Positions 1-7,911 of a DNA stretch of 42,060 nucleotides are shown here, piece by piece. Position 1 is the first letter of the stretch. Each line of letters starts with the position of its first letter. The position numbers were made by a program, and so were the translations under genes. Under the pieces are notes generated by a model that was not told the DNA's origin, searched no databases, and was given only the letters and a program-made list of their open reading frames with translations. This stretch comes from JAYZDK01 sp964604165 (GTDB lineage: Bacteria; Myxococcota_A; UBA796; CAJQPC01). The stretch covers positions 1 to 42,060 of the forward strand of contig CAZRYF010000045.1 in NCBI GenBank assembly GCA_964604165.1. The letters are read 5' to 3'.

Positions 1-75
1 GGAGTTCTGGGGACACCATCGGGAGTTCTGGGAGTTCTGGGAGTTCTGGGGACCAAAGTTCTGGGGACACCACAC
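1..75. repeat. AGTTCTGGGG repeat cluster
   Basis: The window opens with five copies of AGTTCTGG. Three form a 9-nt tandem array of GGAGTTCTG (about 21-48), flanked by longer versions that continue into GGGACACCA (start of window and about 56-73). The cluster lies just upstream of the Rpn-type gene. From memory, AGTTCTGGGGACACC elements are scattered in many proteobacterial genomes close to REP-associated tyrosine transposases, but no transposase gene is visible here. The cluster runs off the left edge. Confidence 0.5.
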
Positions 76-147
76 TCAACTCCCCCTCGCCCCGCCCGGA
101 CAGATTCTGGCCCTCAGGGAAGCACTGAACAAATTACCAGTAGACTC

Positions 148-1333
148 GTGTCCGGAGATCTCACCAACCCCCACGACGCGCTCTTCAAGCGAACGTTCTC
201 GGATCTGCCCACCGCCGCGGCTCACCTCCAGGCGGTGCTGCCAGCCGGGCTGGTGGAGGTTCTGGACTGGGACCGGATCTGCCTCGACTCCCCAGCGCTT
301 ATCGAAACAGATCTCTCCACCGGGGAGATCGATCTCATGTTTCGAGTCCCTTGGCTTCCGCTGGAGCCGGGAGACCTCCAGGGAGTCGCCGTCCCTCCGG
401 CAAAGGTGGCGATCGTCTTCGAGCACCAGAGCCGCCCGGACCCCCACATGGCTTTCCGCATGCTGCGCTACACGGTCCGCACCTGGGAGCGCTGGCTTCG
501 GGAGCCATCGAACCGCCGTAGCAGGCGACTCCCGCTGGTGTTGCCGGTGGTGCTCTACCATGGCGCCCGGCCCTGGAGCGCCCCCATGAATCTCGCCTCG
601 ATGGTGGGCCCAGCGGTTGTGCCGCCGGCGTTGACAGATGTCTTGGCGACGATTCGACCACACGCCACCTACCAGCTCCTCGACCTGAGCGGAACCAAAG
701 AATCCTCCCTGCAAGGAACACTCTCCGGCCTGCTCTGCCTCTGGTTGTTCAAGGCCCACTCGAGCGGGGATCTCATCTCGGCGCTGAAGCGCTTCTTCGC
801 AGTCCATGGCGCCACAGGAGATCTTGAAACTGAAGGTCACGAGACAAGAGGCCCCGAGGTAATGGCTGGCTTCATTGACTATATATGGAGCACCGATTCA
901 CGATTGAAGGACCTCCCCAATCATGCCAAAGTATTAGAGATACTCCAAGAGAGTATTGGAGAACACCCCATGGGAATCGCAGAACTGCTTAGAGACGAGG
1001 NNNNNNNNNNNNNNNNNNNNNNNNNNNNNNNNNNNNNNNNNNNNNNNNNNNNNNNNNNNNNNNNNNNNNNNNNNNNNNNNNNNNNNNNNNNNNNNNNNNN
1101 GCCGCCAGGAAGGCCGCCAGGAAGGCCGCCAGGAAGGCCGCCAGGAAGGCCGCCAGGAAGGCCGCCACACCGCCCTCGCCCAAACGCTTGTGTGCCTCCT
1201 GGAGCGAAAATTTGGTCCGTTGAACCAAAACCAAAGCTCCCAGGTCACGAGGGCGAATGACACGGCTCTGAAGAGGGTCATTGACGCGATCTTCGATTTA
1301 TCCTCCCTCGACGAGGCCTTTGAGCTTCTCTAG
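148..1333 (+). CDS. Rpn-family (PD-(D/E)XK-like) recombination-promoting nuclease / putative transposase, broken by an assembly gap
   Basis: The N-terminal part (GTG start at 148) has the typical order of the YhgA-like/Rpn family: NPHDALFKRTFSD near the start, then an acidic STGEIDLMFRV segment and IVFEHQS, which match the nuclease core, then RLPLVLPVVLYHG. Rpn proteins are known to promote RecA-independent recombination through DNA cleavage. After 100 Ns the reading continues in another frame with the G-R-Q-E repeat and then a tail, LVCLLERKFGPL, ending in a Leu/Glu-rich helix at the stop at 1331-1333, which is how this family normally ends. Joining the sequence on both sides of the Ns directly keeps the frame (DE-GRQEGRQEG), so the true gap is probably a multiple of 3 and the gene is likely intact. 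No clear Shine-Dalgarno sequence precedes the GTG. Confidence 0.8.
1001..1100. other. assembly gap (100 N) inside the Rpn-type gene
   Basis: One hundred Ns fall at the left edge of a 12-nt tandem repeat, the usual cause of an assembly break. The number is a placeholder: 100 is not a multiple of 3, whereas the flanks are in frame with each other when joined. Confidence 0.9.
1101..1166 (+). repeat. 12-nt tandem repeat encoding Gly-Arg-Gln-Glu
   Basis: Five perfect copies of GCCGCCAGGAAG plus a half copy. In the frame that ends at 1333 this gives repeated GRQE, the charged linker commonly seen near the C-terminus of Rpn/YhgA-like proteins. More copies are probably hidden in the adjacent gap. 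Confidence 0.9.
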
Positions 1334-1403
1334 CAGCCCACGGGACAGCTCGAACGGGACGGGCGACGCCCGACCTTTTCCATGTTTCATTCTCGAGGAT
1401 TGC

Positions 1404-1419
1404 GCATGTTGCAACATGC
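1404..1419. promoter_or_regulatory. perfect 16-bp palindrome in the Rpn-ppc intergenic region
   Basis: GCATGTTGCAACATGC is a perfect dyad, 214 bases upstream of the ppc start, the size of a dimeric repressor operator. The rest of 1334-1632 holds nothing else I can support: no convincing gene, no clear -35/-10 pair and only a short GGGCGACGCCC hairpin near 1359-1369 after the Rpn-type gene. Confidence 0.35.
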
Positions 1420-1632
1420 AAATGAGGAGAAGTTGGAAGCAGGCAGAGGAACGGTGGGCATGGGATGGGAGAGCTCCACGTTGGATGAGCGCATGGGCGG
1501 AGGGCGACTGAAAAACAAACCCATCCTGGCTGCCGCAATTGGGATTTCAAAAGGGTCATTAGGGGCTTCTGGCTGGCGCTCTCCCGCAAGTCAGTCAGGT
1601 ATTGAATCGAGCCGCTGTGGCAGTATTCACTC

Positions 1633-4329
1633 ATGACCGGCGTCTCCCCGGATCAACACGCGCCCTTGCGCCAGGACATCCAGCTCCTGGGGGAGCTCCT
1701 CGGTAAGGTTCTCCGCCAGCAGGAAGGCAAGGAGTTTTTCTTGATCGTGGAGAACATTCGCGCGCTGTCCAAGGCCGCCCGGGCCGGTGATGCCAACGCT
1801 GCGAGGACTCTCCAGGAGCTGGTTCACGGCCTCTCGATCCACGACATGCACCGGGTGGCGCGTGCCTTTGCCCACTTCCTGAACCTCTCCAACATCGCAG
1901 AGCAGCAGCACCGCATCCGGCGACGGCGCCAATACCAGGCCCAGGAGTCCTCCCCCCAGCGCGGGTCCCTGGACGACAGCATGGACCGCCTTCTCTCGGC
2001 CGGTGTGGCGCCCGAGACCCTCGCATCCTGCGTGGCAGGCTTGGAGGTAGAGTTGGTCCTGACGGCCCACCCCACAGAAGTCCGACGCCGCACGGTCCAG
2101 CAGCAGCACCGGGAGCTGACGCTGCTGCTGCGGGCCCGGGATCTCCACGACATGACCTCCAGGGAGAGGAGACTGAACCGGGCCGAGCTGCTGCGAACCA
2201 TCGGCGCTTGCTGGGCCACCGAGGAGGTCCGCCGCTCCCGCCCCACCCCGGAGGACGAGGTCAAGGGAGGCCTGGCGGTGGTGGAACAGGTCCTCTGGCA
2301 TGCCCTGCCCCGCTACTTGCGGGAGCTCGACGCCTCCCTTTTGGCAGCCACCGGCGAGCGGCTCCCCTTGGGAGCGGCCCCCATTCGGTTCGCTTCCTGG
2401 ATGGGGGGGGATCGAGATGGCAACCCCAACGTGAAACCTGAGACCACCGCCCGGGCCTGCCTCTTGGCCCGGTGGATGGCAGCTGACCTCTACCACCGGG
2501 AGGTCGCAGCCCTGCGCAGTGACCTCTCCATGAACTCCTGCAGCGAGGAGCTGCGAGCCCAGGTGGGGGACGCTTGGGAACCCTACCGTGCCCTTCTCAA
2601 AGAGGTGCTTGGCCGCCTGGCCGCCACCCGGAAGGACATCCAGTCCCGCCTGGAAGGGCGCCCCACACCCCATGAGCCCATCTACACCGAAGTGGAGGAC
2701 CTGCGGGAGCCCCTGCAGCTCTGTTGGCGATCCCTCCACGACTGCCAGCACGCCGACATCGCCTCCGGTCGCCTGCTGGATCTCTTTCGTCGCCTGGACT
2801 CCTTTGGTTTGAGCCTGCTGAAGCTGGACATCCGCCAGGAATCGGACCGCCACACCGAGGCCCTGGACTGGATCACCTCGACCCTCGGCCTCGGCTCCTA
2901 CGGGACCTGGGAGGAGGGCCGGCGCCAGGACTTTCTGGTGAAGTGTCTCTCCGGGGAAGAACCCCTGGTGCCGCCCGCGCTCTTTGAAGCGACCGACGCT
3001 CCGGACACGGTGCGGGATGTGCTGGAGACCTTCTCTGTGGCCGCTGCCCAGCCTCCCGGGCTCCTGGGGGCCTATGTGATCTCCATGGCCGGGCCGCCCT
3101 CAGATGTACTGGCCGTGCACCTGCTCCAGCGAGATGCCCGCGCAGCCGGGGGGCGGGCCCCCCTCCAGCGCGTGGTGCCCCTCTTTGAGACCGAGGCCGA
3201 CCTGAACGCTGCCGGCGACTCCCTGCAGGACCTCTGCTCCCTCCCTTGGATGCGAGACCACCTGCGGGAGGTGCATAGCGATCGGCTGGAGGTGATGATC
3301 GGCTACTCGGACTCCGCCAAGGACGCCGGGCGTCTGGCGGCCGCCTGGGCCCTGTACACCGCCCAAGAGCGACTGGTCGCTGCCTGCGACGCCCTTGGCG
3401 TAAAGCTGACCCTGTTTCACGGCCGGGGCGGATCCGTGGGACGGGGAGGCGGCCCGACCCATGCCGCCATTCTCTGCCAGCCCCCTGGTTCAATTCGGGG
3501 GACGCTTCGGGTGACCGAGCAGGGAGAGGTGATTCAAGCCAAGTACGGTCGCCCTGGAATCGCCGTGCGCACCCTGGAGCTGACCACGACCGCCGTCCTG
3601 GAGGCCACCCTCCTCCCGGCGGTGGCCCCCAAGCCGTCTTGGCGCACCCGCATGGACCGCCTGAGCCGGGCCTCCTCGGCGGCGTACCATTCGGTGGTGC
3701 GCCATGACCCCCGGTTTGTCCCCTACTTTCGCACCGCCACCCCCGAGCAGGAGCTGGGACTGCTCCAGATGGGAAGCCGCCCGGCCCGCCGTCGATCCGG
3801 CGGGGGGGTGGAGAGCCTCCGGGCAATTCCCTGGGTGTTTGCCTGGACCCAGACCCGCCTGATGCTCCCAGCGTGGCTCGGGGTGGGCGCTGCCCTGGAC
3901 CAGGAAATGCAGGAGGCCTCAGGCGTAGAGGAGCTCTCGGAGATGGTGGCTGAGTGGCCCTTTCTGCGCTCCACCCTGGATCTGGTGGAGATGGTGCTGG
4001 CCAAAGCCCTTCCCGACATCGCCGCCCGGTACGACGCTCTCCTGGTGCCCGAGGATCTTCAGTCCCTGGGCCAGGATCTTCGAGACCGCTACCACCTCAC
4101 CTGCGAGCGGCTGCTCGCCCTGCGCGGCCGAGAGACACTGCTGGAGGGAAACCCGGTCCTGGGCCGATCGATCCAGGTCCGCAACCCGTACGTGGACCCT
4201 TTGAACCTGTTGCAAGCGGAGCTCCTCCAGCGCCTGCGAAACCCGAGCGAGGCCGAGCCCGACGCCGTAAGAGCCGCGCTTGTCGTCACCGTAAACGGCA
4301 TCGCCGCGGGAATGCGAAACACCGGGTAG
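1633..4329 (+). CDS. ppc: phosphoenolpyruvate carboxylase
   Basis: Makes oxaloacetate from phosphoenolpyruvate and bicarbonate, replenishing the TCA cycle in the cytoplasm. The 898-residue length is normal for bacterial enzymes. Family landmarks appear in order: LVLTAHPTEV with the catalytic His (H146), FASWMGGDRDGNPNV, GYSDSAKDAGRLAAAW, FHGRGGSVGRGGGPTHAA with the second catalytic His (about H596), QGEVIQAKYG, and the C-terminal RNPYVDPLN region ending VTVNGIAAGMRNTG. The ATG at 1633 has no strong ribosome-binding site; no better in-frame start is seen. The gene converges on the truncated haemoglobin gene, 7 bases away, with no hairpin terminator between them. Confidence 0.97.
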   Translation: MTGVSPDQHAPLRQDIQLLGELLGKVLRQQEGKEFFLIVENIRALSKAARAGDANAARTLQELVHGLSIHDMHRVARAFAHFLNLSNIAEQQHRIRRRRQYQAQESSPQRGSLDDSMDRLLSAGVAPETLASCVAGLEVELVLTAHPTEVRRRTVQQQHRELTLLLRARDLHDMTSRERRLNRAELLRTIGACWATEEVRRSRPTPEDEVKGGLAVVEQVLWHALPRYLRELDASLLAATGERLPLGAAPIRFASWMGGDRDGNPNVKPETTARACLLARWMAADLYHREVAALRSDLSMNSCSEELRAQVGDAWEPYRALLKEVLGRLAATRKDIQSRLEGRPTPHEPIYTEVEDLREPLQLCWRSLHDCQHADIASGRLLDLFRRLDSFGLSLLKLDIRQESDRHTEALDWITSTLGLGSYGTWEEGRRQDFLVKCLSGEEPLVPPALFEATDAPDTVRDVLETFSVAAAQPPGLLGAYVISMAGPPSDVLAVHLLQRDARAAGGRAPLQRVVPLFETEADLNAAGDSLQDLCSLPWMRDHLREVHSDRLEVMIGYSDSAKDAGRLAAAWALYTAQERLVAACDALGVKLTLFHGRGGSVGRGGGPTHAAILCQPPGSIRGTLRVTEQGEVIQAKYGRPGIAVRTLELTTTAVLEATLLPAVAPKPSWRTRMDRLSRASSAAYHSVVRHDPRFVPYFRTATPEQELGLLQMGSRPARRRSGGGVESLRAIPWVFAWTQTRLMLPAWLGVGAALDQEMQEASGVEELSEMVAEWPFLRSTLDLVEMVLAKALPDIAARYDALLVPEDLQSLGQDLRDRYHLTCERLLALRGRETLLEGNPVLGRSIQVRNPYVDPLNLLQAELLQRLRNPSEAEPDAVRAALVVTVNGIAAGMRNTG

Positions 4330-4336
4330 AGCGAGC

Positions 4337-4720
4337 CTAGGAAATGCAGTCCCCACCGGTGGTCAACCGATCCACAAGCGCCTGGTCCTGGGCGATCCAC
4401 CGATCCCGAATCTCGCCATCCACCCCTGCATCGTCCAGCACCTTGCGGAGAATCGCCAGGCGCCGGCGGAATTGCCCCCGGTTGATCTTCAGTGGCTGGT
4501 GCACCGAGACGATGGGCCGACCGGTGTACTCCCCGCCCCCACCCAGGTGAATTCGCGCGTACTCGAATTCCTTCTCCACAATCCGGTCCTTGTCCTTGTC
4601 CTTGAAGTGAAACCCGATGATGAGGTCGGAAAAGACCCGGTCCACAAAGGTCTCGATCAAGGCCCGCAAACCCGCCTCTCCACCCAGGCGATCGAAATCC
4701 GTTTCGCTTCCAGCCGTCAT
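4337..4720 (-). CDS. truncated haemoglobin (2-on-2 globin)
   Basis: A 127-residue haem protein. The sequence LGGEAGLRALIETFVDRVF near the N-terminus matches the first globin helix, FEYARIHLGGGGEYTGRPI matches the E/F-helix region, and VHQPLKI supplies the likely proximal His (H74). Family members bind O2 or NO or act as redox proteins; which applies here cannot be read from sequence. The ATG at 4720 is preceded by GAGGAAGG and overlaps the rlmE stop as ATGA, so it is the last gene of a translationally coupled engB-rlmE-globin unit. A longer in-frame reading into rlmE was rejected for that reason. Confidence 0.9.
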   Translation of the reverse strand: MTAGSETDFDRLGGEAGLRALIETFVDRVFSDLIIGFHFKDKDKDRIVEKEFEYARIHLGGGGEYTGRPIVSVHQPLKINRGQFRRRLAILRKVLDDAGVDGEIRDRWIAQDQALVDRLTTGGDCIS

Positions 4721-5301
4721 GGGGCCTTCCTCTTCGTTGCCACCACAAAAAACTCCACGGAGCGCCCCCGGGTGGCCTTGGGCTTGAGGCGCTTGACGCT
4801 GCCGTAGGACTTGCGCACGTCTTCCACAAAGCCCTGGGCATCCTCCCCCTCGAAGACCTTGCACAGAAAAGCGCCCCCCTCCCGCACCAGCTCACGGGAA
4901 AGGGCCAGCGCCTGCTGGGCCAACTCCACCTGCCGAACGTGGTCGGTGAAGCGACTGCCCGTGGTGGCGGGAGCCATGTCCGAAAGAAGTACATCCGCCT
5001 GGCCCCTCAGGTGCTCTCTTAGGGTCTCGGCCTCGACCTCGAAGATGTCGCCCCGGAGAAAGGTGCCTGGAAAGCTTCCAACCTCCTGGAGATCCACCCC
5101 CACGATGTTCCCCCCCTGCCCCACGATCTCCCGGGCGTAGCGAGACCAGCTCCCGGGGGCACAGCCCAAATCCAGCACTTTCTGCCCCTTGGCGAGCACC
5201 CGCCAGCGGTTCTGGATTTCCTCCAGCTTGTACACGCTCCGGGCAGCGTACCCGGCTTGTTTCGCCTTCTTGGAGTAGTGGTCAGGCTGGCGGTAGCTCA
5301 T
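4717..5301 (-). CDS. rlmE: 23S rRNA (uridine-2'-O)-methyltransferase RlmE (FtsJ/RrmJ)
   Basis: Methylates the 2'-O of U2552 of 23S rRNA late in 50S assembly, using SAM. The 194 residues hold the Rossmann motif VLDLGCAPGSWS (about 42-53) and the K-D-K-E catalytic set: K25 (ARSVYKLEEI), D108 (LLSDMAP), K148 (FLCKVFEG) and E183 (SVEFFVVA). The start overlaps the engB stop by four bases (ATGA at 5298-5301) and the stop overlaps the globin start by four bases. Pairing with engB, another 50S assembly factor, makes functional sense. Confidence 0.95.
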   Translation of the reverse strand: MSYRQPDHYSKKAKQAGYAARSVYKLEEIQNRWRVLAKGQKVLDLGCAPGSWSRYAREIVGQGGNIVGVDLQEVGSFPGTFLRGDIFEVEAETLREHLRGQADVLLSDMAPATTGSRFTDHVRQVELAQQALALSRELVREGGAFLCKVFEGEDAQGFVEDVRKSYGSVKRLKPKATRGRSVEFFVVATKRKAP

Positions 5302-5912
5302 GCGGAGAACTCCCCGGCGATGGCCTGCTCAAAAACCTTCCAGGTGTCCTCCTGCCCCACCCCGGTTCGGGAGGAGAACGGGATGCACTCGTGGGCCTTG
5401 AGGCCATAAGCCTCCCGAAGCTTCTTCACGGACGTCCGGCCCTCATTGCTGCGGAGCTTGTCGATCTTGGTGGCCAACACCAACAAGGGAATGCGGGCCT
5501 GCCGCAGGCCCCAGATGAGATCCGCATCCATTTCCTGGGGCTTGCGGCGCGGGTCCAGAAGCACCACCACCAGCTGTAGCGCCTCCCGGTTGGAGAAATA
5601 ACCCTCGATCATGGGCTTCCAGCCGGACTGGACCGCCTCGGGCACCTTGGCGAAGCCGTACCCGGGAAGGTCCGCGAACACGACCCGCCCCTCGACCTCA
5701 AAGAGGTTGATGGCCTGGGTGCGGCCCGGCGTTCGACTGACCCGCGCGGCCTTTCCCGTGTCGAGCAGCGCATTGATCGCCGAAGACTTCCCCACATTGG
5801 AGCGCCCCGCAAAGGCAATCTCCGGAAGCCCCACCACGGGGGGCATGCCCGGGTAGGTTCCGAGAAAGGCGACCCGGTGACCGGACAGCCACTTTCGGTA
5901 GATTCTGGACAC
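5298..5912 (-). CDS. engB: ribosome biogenesis GTPase EngB (YihA/YsxC)
   Basis: A small GTPase needed for 50S subunit assembly. Motifs: G1 GRSNVGKSS, G2 region TPGRTQ, G3 DLPGYGFAK, G4 TKIDK and G5-like SSRTG near the C-terminus. With the GTG start at 5912 the protein is 204 residues, the usual EngB length, with about 30 residues before the P-loop. The frame stays open further upstream, but that extension is Gly-rich, unlike the family, and would run through the start of the divergent metallophosphoesterase gene. The exact start is uncertain; another GTG lies eight codons upstream. First gene of the coupled engB-rlmE-globin unit. Confidence 0.93.
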   Translation of the reverse strand: MSRIYRKWLSGHRVAFLGTYPGMPPVVGLPEIAFAGRSNVGKSSAINALLDTGKAARVSRTPGRTQAINLFEVEGRVVFADLPGYGFAKVPEAVQSGWKPMIEGYFSNREALQLVVVLLDPRRKPQEMDADLIWGLRQARIPLLVLATKIDKLRSNEGRTSVKKLREAYGLKAHECIPFSSRTGVGQEDTWKVFEQAIAGEFSA

Positions 5913-5962
5913 GATCGCCGAGTATCCCACCCCGCCCCCGCCGAACAGTGCCCGGGCACAGG

Positions 5963-5968
5963 TAGAAT
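5963..5968 (+). promoter_or_regulatory. possible -10 element for a leaderless metallophosphoesterase transcript
   Basis: TAGAAT is followed by six C residues and then the ATG at 5975, so a transcript starting seven bases after the -10 would begin at the A of the start codon. No Shine-Dalgarno sequence is present, consistent with a leaderless message. No good -35 is seen. Confidence 0.4.
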
Positions 5969-5974
5969 CCCCCC

Positions 5975-7090
5975 ATGCGCCGTTTTGAATGGTCCCATGC
6001 CCACAAAGCACCGCGGGTGCTGCAGCTACCCGCCGAGGGCGTGTACTACGTCATCTCGGATCTGCACCTGGGGGATGGCAGCCACTCCGACACCTTTCTG
6101 GGAAAGGACCGGCACTTGCTTCGGTTCCTGGAAAAGGTCCGCCAGGAAAAGGACGCAGTCCTGGTCCTGAACGGAGACGTCATCGACTTTGCCCAGAGCC
6201 GGGATTTTGCGCGAATCCTATCGGTCCACGGAGCGGTGTTCCGCGCCATGGCGGATCTCGCGGAGGAAGACCGCTTCTACTATGTCTACGGTAACCACGA
6301 CTTTGACATGCGCCTGTACCGGAACATCCTCCGGTTTCCCGTGGTGGCCACCGTGCTGATCGGCGACGAGCTCCGAATCGACCACGGCCACCAGTACGAT
6401 CCCATGGTGGAGGACGACCTGATCGGCGCCGACAGGCGCACCCGCAGACACCACCTGACCGAACACTTCTTTCGCACCTGGATCCGCCTCCCCCTGGGGC
6501 ATTTCTACACCCTCGCCGGGCGCCTCTCCTTCTGGTGGGCCTATAGAGCGTACCAATTCATCGGTGTCTGCAATGGGCTCCTGGGAGACCTGGGGCTGCC
6601 ACACCTGTTCAAGCGGGGCCTGGAGCATGCCCGCTACTGGATTCGGGCAGAGAAGGGAGACCCGGGGAACATGTGGGCTTCCGTCACTGCTGCCCTCGAC
6701 AATGCCTCTTACCGCATGCTGGTCTGCGGCCACTCCCACATGCCCGGCATCGTAGAGGTGCACCCGGATCGCTTCTACGTGAACACCGGTTCCTGGACCT
6801 TCGACAGCTCCACGTTCATGCGCTGGGAGCCGGGCACCCTCCCGATCATCAAGGACTGGCTCACCGGACGAGAATTCGATGACCGCCTCTATGAACGGGC
6901 CCGGTCGGGCTACACGTCGCGACTGGAATTCGAAGACTGGTGGGAGGAAGAATACCTGGGCTTCCTTCGTTTTCGATGTGGTGAAGCCCGCCGTGGCAAA
7001 CTACCCACTTGGACAGTTCCCCCTGTGGAAGCGCCCTCCGGGGATCTTCCTCCCCCCGACGATTCGCTGTTGCCCGAGGAGAACCCATGA
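5975..7090 (+). CDS. calcineurin-like metallophosphoesterase, distantly LpxH-like
   Basis: A 371-residue cytoplasmic protein with a complete dinuclear-metal phosphoesterase signature: SDLHLGDG (D29, H31), NGDVIDF (D68), YGNHD (N107, H108), DHGHQYD (H137, H139) and CGHSHMPG (H253, H255). The pattern resembles UDP-2,3-diacylglucosamine diphosphatase (lipid A synthesis) and its larger relatives, but it is longer than LpxH, with a hydrophobic/aromatic insert at about 160-210 that could touch membrane and a Pro-rich acidic tail. The true substrate is not clear. The stop overlaps the next start as ATGA (7087-7090). Confidence 0.85.
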   Translation: MRRFEWSHAHKAPRVLQLPAEGVYYVISDLHLGDGSHSDTFLGKDRHLLRFLEKVRQEKDAVLVLNGDVIDFAQSRDFARILSVHGAVFRAMADLAEEDRFYYVYGNHDFDMRLYRNILRFPVVATVLIGDELRIDHGHQYDPMVEDDLIGADRRTRRHHLTEHFFRTWIRLPLGHFYTLAGRLSFWWAYRAYQFIGVCNGLLGDLGLPHLFKRGLEHARYWIRAEKGDPGNMWASVTAALDNASYRMLVCGHSHMPGIVEVHPDRFYVNTGSWTFDSSTFMRWEPGTLPIIKDWLTGREFDDRLYERARSGYTSRLEFEDWWEEEYLGFLRFRCGEARRGKLPTWTVPPVEAPSGDLPPPDDSLLPEENP

Positions 7091-7911
7091 TTGCCATCCT
7101 CCTGACCCTGACGGCCCAGGCGACTTCTCTGGAGGACATCTCCAACGACCAGCGCCTGCTGGTGGAGTGTGAGCACCAGGTGGCCCCGGCCACCGCAAAG
7201 GACGAATACGCTGAAATCGCAAACCTCTGGAAGCAGTGCCTGGAACAAGCCAGAAACCAGGGACTGGACGGAGCCGCGAGAGAGGCGGCGGGTCACCACG
7301 CCCTGGCTGTGATTCAACGGGACTACGGCAGCCTGAAGGAGAGTGCGCCCAGCACCTACTCCGAGATCGTCCTCGCCACCGCGGCCCAGGGCAAGGGCCT
7401 GCGCATCTCCCACGAAGTCCTCAACACACACTGGCGAACCATCCTGGCAGACCCGTCCGCGCGAAGCCGCCTGGAGGGACTTCGAAGCATCGCGATTCGC
7501 TGGCTGCCCACGAGCGGCATGGACCCGGATCTTGCAGCCAGCTTCGAAGACAAGGTGGCCCGATACGTGGCAGATCTCGGGCTGAAGGTCCCCTCCTCGT
7601 CCTCAGCCGATGCTGCCAAGGCGGACATCATGGTCATGGTTCAGGCCCAGACCCGGGAGCTTTCACCGGAGATCGCCGACGAGCGCGGAACGATCCACGT
7701 CCGAGAGGCCTCCCTCAACTCCCAGGCGGTCCGCTACAAGACCCGAGAAAAGAGGGCGCCGCCGGTGGAGGTGAGCCGAAAGGCCAACGGCTCTCGACCG
7801 GAGGAGGCACAGAACGACGCCGTTGAGAATGCCTGCCAGGCTTTTGCCGAAGACCTGCTGCTGCAATTGGTCAAGGTGGCCTACAACAACTACCGAATTC
7901 CCGCTCCATGA
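7087..7911 (+). CDS. secreted protein of unknown function
   Basis: A 274-residue protein that starts inside the ATGA overlap with the metallophosphoesterase. The first 13 residues (MIAILLTLTAQAT) form a short hydrophobic segment that could be a minimal signal peptide, although it lacks a basic start. The remainder is soluble, mixed helix/strand and Ala/Glu-rich, with VRYKTREKRAPP near residue 220. The stop overlaps mtnA as ATGA. I recognise no domain. Its tight coupling suggests co-expression with both neighbours but not a specific job. Confidence 0.75.
   Translation: MIAILLTLTAQATSLEDISNDQRLLVECEHQVAPATAKDEYAEIANLWKQCLEQARNQGLDGAAREAAGHHALAVIQRDYGSLKESAPSTYSEIVLATAAQGKGLRISHEVLNTHWRTILADPSARSRLEGLRSIAIRWLPTSGMDPDLAASFEDKVARYVADLGLKVPSSSSADAAKADIMVMVQAQTRELSPEIADERGTIHVREASLNSQAVRYKTREKRAPPVEVSRKANGSRPEEAQNDAVENACQAFAEDLLLQLVKVAYNNYRIPAP

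Noticed and set aside
1101..1166. CRISPR-like array
   Set aside because: The units are contiguous 12-mers with no spacers and encode a GRQE protein repeat.
1334..1632. Small genes in the Rpn-ppc gap
   Set aside because: Frames there have no ribosome-binding site, are composed like random sequence and overlap each other.
5912..6011. Longer N-terminus for EngB
   Set aside because: The extension is Gly-rich, would run through the start of the divergent gene and gives a length unlike the family.
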